Source of the DNA: Vibrio viridaestus
Lineage (GTDB): Bacteria > Pseudomonadota > Gammaproteobacteria > Enterobacterales > Vibrionaceae
Reading direction: 5' to 3'
DNA: 64,000 nt
NCBI RefSeq assembly: GCF_003856525.1
Contig: NZ_RJVQ01000006.1
Span: forward strand, 124,001-188,000
Position 1 is the first letter of the stretch. Every line of letters begins with the position of its first letter. A program made the translations under genes and the position numbers. The notes beneath the pieces were generated by a model. The model had not been told where the DNA came from and did no database searches. It worked only from the letters and a program-made list of their open reading frames with translations. This document shows, in pieces, positions 8,221-15,959 of this stretch.

Positions 8221-10235
8221 TACACTGCCTCCTGTACTGCTAGCTGCCAGAAGTAACCTTGTTTGATATGAGACGATTTGGTTCTACCATCAAAGCAGAT
8301 CTCGTAAGTCTTGGCGATATCATCCTGAATGAGGTTGATATAATCTTTATCGATTTCGGTATCCGTTGACAAAATTACAACTTGATGACTTGCGGTAGGG
8401 AAGTAATTTTCCACTAGCTTATCTCGGTGGTGCGAATCCAAACGACCTAAAGGCGTATCGATAATAATTGGCAGTTTATGGCCTGATGTAGTCCCAAGTG
8501 CTTCTAGAATTGAAATCGCATAAATCTGTTTTTCACCTGCGGACATTGCTTTGCGGTTGATCTTATTACCATTCTCGTCAATTAACTCAACATCGAATGA
8601 TTTAGGGTTAATGCTTGCTGTAATCTGTAAATCTTCTTTGCGAGCCAGTTTTTTATATGATGCAACAAAGTTGGTTTCTAATGTTTTTACCCGAGATCGA
8701 GTTAGCTGTTCAGCGAATTTATCCAAGAGCAAAATGCCATTTTGGGCATTTTCGATACTTGCATTTTTACTGGCGTTATCACGGTGTTTATCATGTAATT
8801 TTTGGATCTGTTTAGCCGTATCCAGTGCTAAACGCAGCTCTTGTTTTGCTTCTTCCAAAAGTGCTTTGTAATCAGAAATGAGTTCCTGTTTTTTCTTATC
8901 TTTTTTGCGAATGTTATCCAATGTGTCTTGTAGCTGTTCTTTTTCTGGCGCACGAGCTACATTTTCAGAAATGTGGTCCAATTGGTTTTCCACTTCAGCT
9001 AAGCGAGTTCTTGCTTCATCAAAACGAGTATAAGACTCTTTACTATGATTTACTTGATAATCAATGGCGTTTGCCTGACGATCTGAAATATCTAACAATA
9101 GCTCTGAATTTGTCGCGTCTTTCATGTACTCATTAAAACAATCACCAATCGCTTCCATTGCCACTGGAGCTGAACCAGATAGACGGAATGACAGATCTTG
9201 TCTTAATGTATCAAGGAACGAATCCAGCTCTTTACCAAAGTTTTGTTTTTGTTTTAGCTTTTGCTCTTGCTGAATTTTATTCAGAAGAGTTTTCATTGCA
9301 TTAGGCGCTAAAGCAAAAGGTAAACTGGTTTCCATCTCCATACGAAGCTGCTTTTCAAGTTCCACTTTTTCTTTGAGAAGAGCGTCGATTTTATCTTTTT
9401 CTTCTTCCCGTGTTTCAGCCCAAGCACCACCATTGCGTGATAGGTCATTTTCTAGAGTTTGAATATCTCTGGTTACTTGTTTTATTTGGCTGGAAAGAAG
9501 ATCGGCTTCATTACGTAAGACTTCTGATTTACGTTCGTGTTTTATTCTAACTTCATCAAGTTGAGCCAATTGTTGTTTTACCGATTGATCCAGTAAAGAA
9601 GCCCCTTGCTTTTTGAGGTAGATGTGTAAGTCACTTTTCAGTTTACTAATCACATCAAGACCTAATAAACGTTTTACTGCGGTCTTTAATACATTACCGG
9701 ATTCATCTTCGGCTAATTCGGCAATCTTTTCGCCGTCAAAGAAGAAAAGATCGGCGATGCCGTTCGGAATTAGCTCGTTTAAAAAGCCTTGGCATTGATC
9801 ATAAGAAAGTTCAGGAAGCTCTTGTCCATCTTTTTCTAACTGCAGTTTATCCAGTTTGCCTTTTTTCCAGCCACGGATAACTTTATAAGTATTTTCTTCA
9901 CCTGACTGGTTATGAGTAAACTCTAATTCAATATAAGCTTGTTCTGGTGAGTTAACACCATTGCCATTATGAACCAGCTCAGCCAGGGCTTCAGCATACT
10001 CATTATTATGAAGTGGTTTTCCAAAAGATTGCCGACCATACAGTGCTAAGCGCACAGCTGTGAGTATTGAGGTTTTACCTGCCCCATTTAAGCCACCGAA
10101 CAGAATGATAGGGCGCTCGGTTCCTGCAATTTCATTACCTTTCGCATCACTGATGGCTGATGAAGGACTTAGATCGATTTCATGCAGTCCACAGAATACG
10201 CGGAAATTATTAAGTGTAAGTTTGGTAATTAACAT
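8220..10235 (-). CDS. dndD: DNA sulfur modification protein DndD (SMC/Rad50-like ATPase)
   Basis: DndD is the ATPase of the phosphorothioation complex and is thought to supply energy or DNA-structure changes for sulfur insertion. This 671-residue copy has Walker A GGLNGAGKT at residues 47-55. A long Lys/Glu/Gln-rich coiled-coil middle follows (roughly 190-500). The ABC-type signature MSAGEKQ is at 564-570 and Walker B LPIIIDTPLGRLD at 588-600. This is the standard Rad50/SMC layout and the usual DndD length. The gene starts 10 nt after dndC and overlaps the dndE start by one base. It appears intact. Confidence 0.93.
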   Translation of the reverse strand: MLITKLTLNNFRVFCGLHEIDLSPSSAISDAKGNEIAGTERPIILFGGLNGAGKTSILTAVRLALYGRQSFGKPLHNNEYAEALAELVHNGNGVNSPEQAYIELEFTHNQSGEENTYKVIRGWKKGKLDKLQLEKDGQELPELSYDQCQGFLNELIPNGIADLFFFDGEKIAELAEDESGNVLKTAVKRLLGLDVISKLKSDLHIYLKKQGASLLDQSVKQQLAQLDEVRIKHERKSEVLRNEADLLSSQIKQVTRDIQTLENDLSRNGGAWAETREEEKDKIDALLKEKVELEKQLRMEMETSLPFALAPNAMKTLLNKIQQEQKLKQKQNFGKELDSFLDTLRQDLSFRLSGSAPVAMEAIGDCFNEYMKDATNSELLLDISDRQANAIDYQVNHSKESYTRFDEARTRLAEVENQLDHISENVARAPEKEQLQDTLDNIRKKDKKKQELISDYKALLEEAKQELRLALDTAKQIQKLHDKHRDNASKNASIENAQNGILLLDKFAEQLTRSRVKTLETNFVASYKKLARKEDLQITASINPKSFDVELIDENGNKINRKAMSAGEKQIYAISILEALGTTSGHKLPIIIDTPLGRLDSHHRDKLVENYFPTASHQVVILSTDTEIDKDYINLIQDDIAKTYEICFDGRTKSSHIKQGYFWQLAVQEAV

Positions 10236-10245
10236 CGATTAAAAC

Positions 10246-11877
10246 CTAAAATTCTTTTTTGAGCGCATTTTCAATCTCTTCTAACTCAGCGTTATAGCGA
10301 TTGATTTCTTGTTGGTGTATGTCATAGTCTGCACGGCTCTGAAGCGATGCATGTTTGTCTTTGATTGATTCTAGACTACCCCAATCTCGTTTTAGCAGAG
10401 AAGCAACTTTGTCATTGATACCACTACGACGACTAAGTCCTTCCATTGAAATTTCCAGTTCAATCAATTTCATGATCATTTCTGGTTCAACGTCAAAATC
10501 TCTGCTTAGTTCGTGTAGAAGCTGCGCATCGTCTTTACCAAAACTGGCGCTGTCGTCGTACACCCAGTCTAGGTCAAAACCATAAACATCTTTAAAGAGA
10601 GTTGGCAACGAGTCATCCCAATCTGGTTCGTTTGGATCGTGAATCCACTCTTGGCGAATAGCATGTAATTCCGGAGCTGTAATTAACTCAATTTCTCGTT
10701 GTTCATCTTTAAAACGTTTGTCTAACTCTAAAAGCTCTTTAAGCCATTGTCTGCGGTATTTTAGCCAATAAGGGCCCGGAACGTGTTTACGCTCAGTCGC
10801 TATATCTTCGCCTTCTTTCGCATATTGGTAGGTTACTTTACCTGTGCGGCGTTTATAGTTACGAAATTCGTCTTTATTAGCGGGATCCGTTGTAAATGAG
10901 AGTTTATTGCGAAACTCAAGTAACGGAGCCATCCATTCTTCACCATTGGCAATCAAGCTTTCCATTGCTCGGTCTTTGGTTACAACAGTACACGTCCAAC
11001 AACCAAAGCGCGAATTACCACAAGATGGGGTCGTTTCATCAATCACCATTGGGCATTCGCCTTGGCCTGAAGAATCTTTATAGAGATTCCATAGCGTCAG
11101 GTTTTTACCACCCCATGGGTTTTCCCATTCAAGATCGTAGTTATCTTGCCAAATATTTTTAGTACCGTATGGCGTCTCTTTGGTTTCTAAATGACATAGG
11201 CGAAGAATTTTCCAAACATCATCTACAGCCCAGGTATCGATCGGGGTAAAGATAAACGCATTGGCTAAAGTAGTATGGCGAGCCAGACGAGAGCCATCAA
11301 TTTTATGTTTCGCAATGACTTGCGCACGAGATGCACTCTCTTGGCTACGAGAACCCAGTACAACAATCACTTCATCGTATTTCGATACTTTGGATTTTAT
11401 AAAATCACTGACTGGATCAATCTTCATACGTTCAGTACACCAACGGAATGAGCGAGTTGGTGCAGGGTAGCCTTTACCCAGAAGGTTTACCCAAAAAGTA
11501 TCGTTACTTTTCGGCACGACCTTATGAGTAGTAATTGGAAGCCCATCTCGTTTAGCGCCTCGTTCAATTGCGTTAAGAGAATCTTTAATATGATTTACTA
11601 CAACAGGTGTTTCAACGAGTGTGTCTGAAGAAACCACGAAAACAGGTTTATGGCGTTGCTCTTTTGGTAAGCCCAATAACGCCATATAAACAAGTGACAT
11701 TACAGCAGATGAATCTTTACCACCGCTGTAACCTATTACCCACGGGCGTTTGTCGGCACAATAGACGCGTTGGACATCTGCAATGAAGTAGTTAAGTTTC
11801 TGACCTGCAAAATCTTCTTGGTTTATAAATTCTTCGTACTCTTCTAGGTCTTCCGCCAATAGGAGTTTTTCTATCAT
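10246..11877 (-). CDS. dndC: DNA sulfurtransferase DndC (PAPS-reductase family)
   Basis: DndC carries sulfur from a cysteine desulfurase to the DNA backbone. This 543-residue protein has the PP-loop SGGKDS at 51-56, typical of ATP-pyrophosphatase/PAPS-reductase enzymes. It also has a cysteine set at 275, 286, 293 and 296 (the last two in RFGCWTC) that fits the [4Fe-4S] ligands known for DndC. No dndA cysteine desulfurase gene is present nearby, and in Dpt systems of enteric bacteria the housekeeping IscS is known to take that role. The start codon shares one base with the dndB stop (TAATG), indicating coupling. Confidence 0.94.
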   Translation of the reverse strand: MIEKLLLAEDLEEYEEFINQEDFAGQKLNYFIADVQRVYCADKRPWVIGYSGGKDSSAVMSLVYMALLGLPKEQRHKPVFVVSSDTLVETPVVVNHIKDSLNAIERGAKRDGLPITTHKVVPKSNDTFWVNLLGKGYPAPTRSFRWCTERMKIDPVSDFIKSKVSKYDEVIVVLGSRSQESASRAQVIAKHKIDGSRLARHTTLANAFIFTPIDTWAVDDVWKILRLCHLETKETPYGTKNIWQDNYDLEWENPWGGKNLTLWNLYKDSSGQGECPMVIDETTPSCGNSRFGCWTCTVVTKDRAMESLIANGEEWMAPLLEFRNKLSFTTDPANKDEFRNYKRRTGKVTYQYAKEGEDIATERKHVPGPYWLKYRRQWLKELLELDKRFKDEQREIELITAPELHAIRQEWIHDPNEPDWDDSLPTLFKDVYGFDLDWVYDDSASFGKDDAQLLHELSRDFDVEPEMIMKLIELEISMEGLSRRSGINDKVASLLKRDWGSLESIKDKHASLQSRADYDIHQQEINRYNAELEEIENALKKEF

Positions 11878-12953
11878 TACAGTTGCTTCTCTAGTGCTTT
11901 TTCATCAGGAGTTAGGGCTAAACCTAACTTCAATTTTAATGCGTTTGTGGTCAATTGAATGTTGGTCGTTGATTTAGAAATCCGACCATGATTCATAGTG
12001 CGTTTAATCCATTCAGGATTAGCCTTTCGCCAATCGACGGATTGTAACGTTTTTAGACGAGATACCCAATCATTTGGGTGTTCGCTGAGTAATTGTTTTC
12101 CTAGTAAGCCAAGGGCTTGTAATCCAACCCCATGAGCATGGATAAATTCTTGTCTTAGTTGTGCTGGAGATACTTGTTTGTTTAGCATCATTTGCCAATC
12201 GGGAATATGCTTGGTTACTTCTTGCCAGTACTTGATGGCGATATCGCGCTCGTTATCATTAAAGCCATCTTTTAGCCCTTTACCAAACAGTGCTTTTGTT
12301 GCTTGCTTGATTGAACTTAACGTGAATAATTTATTGGATTTAGGGCTAACATTGGACTTTTCCATTTCAGTAAAACCAATAAATGGCGTAACTTCCATTG
12401 CTAGATAACGTGCCAGTTCAGAACTGTCATCTCGATGATCGTATAAGGTTCCCAATGATGTACTTGGTTTAACAGCATATTTGTTTAAATCGGCAAACAT
12501 TTGCTGGCTACGTTGTAATCCTTCATCAACAAAGAATAAAACAGGTAGGTTATCTTGGCCTAAATCAGGGTTCTCTTTTAGAGCTTCCTCAATTGCTTTA
12601 CGGCGGTGTTGTCCATCATTAATCAGGATTTGAGCATCCATTGGTACTTTCAAGATACCAAGGTTTGGTGCATTACTATTGTCTTCAAAGGTGATATCCG
12701 TTCCGACAGAAACAGTTAAAGCAGAAAACACGTAATCTTTCGGATTTTCTAACAGGTATTTCACCATATCCGGAATTCGTGTTTTATTTAGAGTCCTTTG
12801 TGCCCTTAACTCTGGCGGCACATCATCTTCGTTATAACTAAAGATCTTAGGAATAATACGTAGAGGACAAGTCGCTATATAAAATGGGCGGCCAGCTTGA
12901 ATTCCTCTAACAGCAGGGAATGAGTAACAATAACCAGAATCGTTAGTTTGCAT
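11877..12953 (-). CDS. dndB: DndB/DptB, DGQHR-domain protein of phosphorothioation operon
   Basis: This 358-residue protein carries the DGQHR motif at residues 113-117, the hallmark of the DndB family, in a ParB/Srx-like fold. DndB is not essential for modification but tunes site choice and frequency. The Salmonella homologue DptB has been reported to repress its own operon. It heads the dndBCDE block, and the 189-nt leader contains paired direct and inverted repeats that could be its operator. AAGG sits 9 nt before the ATG. The protein shares the DGQ(Q/H)R signature with the DUF262 protein encoded at 4901-6082, but the two are otherwise different. Confidence 0.9.
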   Translation of the reverse strand: MQTNDSGYCYSFPAVRGIQAGRPFYIATCPLRIIPKIFSYNEDDVPPELRAQRTLNKTRIPDMVKYLLENPKDYVFSALTVSVGTDITFEDNSNAPNLGILKVPMDAQILINDGQHRRKAIEEALKENPDLGQDNLPVLFFVDEGLQRSQQMFADLNKYAVKPSTSLGTLYDHRDDSSELARYLAMEVTPFIGFTEMEKSNVSPKSNKLFTLSSIKQATKALFGKGLKDGFNDNERDIAIKYWQEVTKHIPDWQMMLNKQVSPAQLRQEFIHAHGVGLQALGLLGKQLLSEHPNDWVSRLKTLQSVDWRKANPEWIKRTMNHGRISKSTTNIQLTTNALKLKLGLALTPDEKALEKQL

Positions 12954-13142
12954 GTCAAAAACCTTGGTATGTTATTTTTTTTAAATGGTATGTTATTTTT
13001 GACAAAATTTTAAGGATTATAACGAAAAAGACCTATTTTTTACGTTATAAAGGTGACTAGGATAACACTCAATCATACATTTATCATACTTTTTATCTGA
13101 TTCTGAATCAGGATTACAACGACTATTATTCTTGATAGGTAG
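12954..13142 (-). promoter_or_regulatory. dndB leader with direct and inverted repeats (candidate DndB operator)
   Basis: Two identical 15-bp copies of TGGTATGTTATTTTT lie at 12965-12979 and 12986-13000, offset by 21 bp (two helical turns). Upstream, TTATAACG (13017-13024) and CGTTATAA (13043-13050) form a perfect 8-bp inverted repeat. A TATAAT -10 for the minus strand (13016-13021) overlaps its proximal arm. The arrangement suggests an autoregulated promoter; this is inference. Confidence 0.5.
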
Positions 13143-15167
13143 TTAATGTTCTTTCATTAAGCGGAATCCAGATACAGATGTCTCTTGTTTTTCTAAAAGC
13201 ACGTCATACTCCATCCGTGAATAAATCAGTTCTTCATGAGTGGATTCTTCAAACAGCTTCGCTATGCGTTTATCAAAACTGACTTGCTTCTTATAGTTAA
13301 CCTCATCTTCTGCCATGTAGATGTGCTTGTTCAATAACGGTGGACGTTTGTTCTCATCCACATAATCAAAGAAATCAATATCCTGATCAGCCATTTTTAT
13401 TTTGATGCGTTCGACTAAAAATGGGACGGACTTTTCAAAGTCATCATAAGCGGTGAGGGTGAGTTTGCCTGAGGTAATATGAATCTTCACTAAATCTATA
13501 CTGTCATCAATTTCACCATACATTTGCAGTGCTGCGCCGACATAAGTTCTCAGTAGTAAAGGTAATTCGTCGATATGTTTTTTCTGTAAGATCAGAGAAT
13601 GGCCATTGTTAAGTAAACTGGCCGGTAAGGACTGATGGGCTTTAATGCATTGTTGTTCAATGAGTGCAATATCTGCAATAGCAAACAGCAATTCAGTCGC
13701 TAGGTTAATTGCGGTTTTGTATTCCCCAAAGAGTGCTTTGATATCTCGTTTTAACGATTCGGGCTGCTGTGTATAGGGTTTCCGTTTTTCAAAAAGCCCC
13801 ATGGCAAAGTAAAGGAGTAAATCTTCTTTGCGTTGTTTTTCAGCTTGTTCAAATTCTTTTGTATCAAACATCTCACTGAGCAAGCTAAAGACTTTTTTAT
13901 GGGAACCGATTAGTTCCCTGAGCTGGCCTGACTCAGCAAATTCATCATTAGCTGGAAGTCTGCCTAACTCCAAGCACGTTTTCCAAAACGCATCGAACAG
14001 AGCTTGATGTTGGGTTATAAGCAGTTTGGCTTTATCTTTAGAATCTACAGGTTCTGGTGAAGTAAGTTGTTTCCATTGGTGATGCCGTTTGTATTTTCCC
14101 TGTAAGTAGATTTGTTCTTCGAGCTTGTCTTTAAAGACAAAGAAAATGCCAGGGGCTACAGGTATCGCTTCTTCTTGTAAGCTGCGTTCAATGTACGCTT
14201 TAATTTCTGACTGCACATAGTATTTTTGAAAGGTATTACGTGAAGTGATTACCCCATCTTTATAAGGCTTAAATTGGGCAATATAAGATTCATTAGCCAA
14301 CATTACAGAAACGACTAAACATGTCTGAGCCAGTTCCCAAGCACCGAGTAGGGCATCTAAACGCTCGTCTTGATCTTCTATTACATTTAAAACAAACCCT
14401 AAATTAACTAAATCGGCAGAGACTTTATCACTATCAGGTCGAAAGTTAGGATCCCAGCCTAAAGCATCCAATCCATGAGCTTCCAATTCTCGGAGATCGT
14501 CACCTCGACCACACCCATAATCAAAAATGGAATGATCACCTTCCAAATAACCATGTTTTGCTAACATTTTCATGGGAGCGGATAAATCGTGACGAACGAT
14601 GGCCGTTTTATGGCGATCAATGCCAATATCATCGTTATAAGTTTCAACTGCCGAGCGACGAAATAAACGGCCATCAACCAGTTCATAGCCGTTTTTAGCA
14701 ATCAAATTTAACCAAGAACGTTTAAAACCGATTAATCGACTATTCTCATAAAGACCTGCATTCTCACCTTCTTGAGTAATAGTAACAAAGTGCTCGTAAT
14801 AGTGACTGCTTGGCAAAATCATAGTTTCTTTGCGATGAAGAATCGGCGGATTATCGGTTTCTTCATAACGGGTGATTTTATGGGAAAGCTTAGATAAATC
14901 GACATTTAAGCTCTGTTTGAGTGCAGGGTAGGAGTCGGTATAAAAGTCAGGATAAGAAAGTAGGGACAAGCGAAATTCTTTTTTGAACAGTTTCAGTAAG
15001 TTCCATTCATTATCAGGAAGATTGACGGCTTTTGCTACGGCAGGGATAAATTTGATTAATGTTTCCGGTAGTTCCTCAAAAGCATCTCGATGAAGGTAGA
15101 CCGCATCGGGGAGCTGTTTACCTAATTTTATTTGAGAAACTAAAGAAGAAAAAAGCTGCGCATCCAT
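13143..15167 (-). CDS. DNA phosphorothioation-associated putative methyltransferase
   Basis: This 674-residue protein matches the large methyltransferase-like family that accompanies dnd genes. The SAM-binding motif I, DYGCGRGD, is at residues 216-223, followed by an acidic strand end near 239 (GWDPNFRP). No obvious DNA-amino-methylase NPPY/DPPY motif is visible, so its substrate is unknown. The N-terminal 180 residues contain a conserved-looking region (RKETMILPSSHYYEHF) that may bind the substrate. It lies on the same strand as dndB, 189 nt upstream of it, and 26 nt after the M15-like gene. It may be transcribed with them, but dndB seems to have its own promoter. Confidence 0.82.
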   Translation of the reverse strand: MDAQLFSSLVSQIKLGKQLPDAVYLHRDAFEELPETLIKFIPAVAKAVNLPDNEWNLLKLFKKEFRLSLLSYPDFYTDSYPALKQSLNVDLSKLSHKITRYEETDNPPILHRKETMILPSSHYYEHFVTITQEGENAGLYENSRLIGFKRSWLNLIAKNGYELVDGRLFRRSAVETYNDDIGIDRHKTAIVRHDLSAPMKMLAKHGYLEGDHSIFDYGCGRGDDLRELEAHGLDALGWDPNFRPDSDKVSADLVNLGFVLNVIEDQDERLDALLGAWELAQTCLVVSVMLANESYIAQFKPYKDGVITSRNTFQKYYVQSEIKAYIERSLQEEAIPVAPGIFFVFKDKLEEQIYLQGKYKRHHQWKQLTSPEPVDSKDKAKLLITQHQALFDAFWKTCLELGRLPANDEFAESGQLRELIGSHKKVFSLLSEMFDTKEFEQAEKQRKEDLLLYFAMGLFEKRKPYTQQPESLKRDIKALFGEYKTAINLATELLFAIADIALIEQQCIKAHQSLPASLLNNGHSLILQKKHIDELPLLLRTYVGAALQMYGEIDDSIDLVKIHITSGKLTLTAYDDFEKSVPFLVERIKIKMADQDIDFFDYVDENKRPPLLNKHIYMAEDEVNYKKQVSFDKRIAKLFEESTHEELIYSRMEYDVLLEKQETSVSGFRLMKEH

Positions 15168-15193
15168 ACGACGACTCTGTTATGACTTTGTCA

Positions 15194-15736
15194 CTATTGT
15201 AAATCATTAAAGAGTTTGAGTGTGGCGCTTCCTGTCGCACTCTTTCCATTCACTCGTTTACCTGTCTCATTTCGATAACGGATCAAGGCATACTGCGTAT
15301 TTTCGGGCCCGACACTGATGTGTATCGGCCGCTCTGTTCCATAAAAATACAACCGATCATAAGGAAGGTGATGAGTAATAAATTTAGCGATCTCGCCCAT
15401 GTTGCTTTCATAACCAGAAACGTAAAAATCACATGCGGCACCGTCTCGTGTACAGATGCGGTTTCCCTTAGTATTTACTTCCATGGATGCATGTTGATCG
15501 AGACTCGGCCCCATATCTTTAGGGCTATTTCGTAGTAGATATCGGACAAGTTGTGGTGATGTAAACCCATAGCTAATCTGTACTGTTCCATACTCACGTT
15601 CTACCGGGTACAAAATATCATCACAGAGTTTTTGCAAGTTGAGATGAGAGCTTGCTGAAATAGGATTATCTCCATCGTAATCTGGATGACGACGTTTGTA
15701 CCAATACTGTAATTTTTCAATCGAGATAATTGTCAC
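15194..15736 (-). CDS. M15-like zinc metallopeptidase-fold protein next to dnd operon
   Basis: This 180-residue protein has the spacing of M15/DD-carboxypeptidase-like enzymes. It reads GFTSPQLVRYLL, then a His in DQHAS, an Asp in AACDFYV and a late His in PIHISVG, with LPYDRLYFYG before it. These would supply the usual His-Asp-His zinc triad. Such proteins normally cut D-Ala bonds in peptidoglycan, but there is no signal peptide or membrane segment, so it should be cytoplasmic. It lies just upstream of the phosphorothioation-associated methyltransferase, in the same direction. The start is a GTG with a poorly placed ribosome site, so the true start could differ slightly. The zinc-fold call is by motif only. 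Confidence 0.6.
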   Translation of the reverse strand: MTIISIEKLQYWYKRRHPDYDGDNPISASSHLNLQKLCDDILYPVEREYGTVQISYGFTSPQLVRYLLRNSPKDMGPSLDQHASMEVNTKGNRICTRDGAACDFYVSGYESNMGEIAKFITHHLPYDRLYFYGTERPIHISVGPENTQYALIRYRNETGKRVNGKSATGSATLKLFNDLQ

Positions 15737-15911
15737 TTCCGATTTTATATTGATATAAAACTTAACTTTGCTATGAGGGAACTTGTTCGTTTAAGTTGCT
15801 AAGTAAAAAATATCATAATATAGGTTAAAAAGAACAGCTTCACTCAAAAACCACCTATCTGGTGGTAAGGTAATTGAGATTGGAGCAAATAAAAAGACAA
15901 GGTATTTATGC

Positions 15912-15945
15912 AAAAAAGGAACTCGAACATGTCGAGTTCCTTTTT
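15912..15945. terminator. Bidirectional terminator downstream of gss
   Basis: AAGGAACTCGA pairs perfectly with TCGAGTTCCTT around a 5-nt loop, and A and T runs on both sides give a U-tract in either direction. It ends the gss transcript (minus strand). Confidence 0.75.
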
Positions 15946-15959
15946 CTAAACCTGAGTTG

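Noticed and set aside
12961-13140. CRISPR array near the dndB leader
   Set aside because: Only two short repeats occur, with a 6-base gap, and no cas gene is present. No CRISPR array was seen anywhere in the window.
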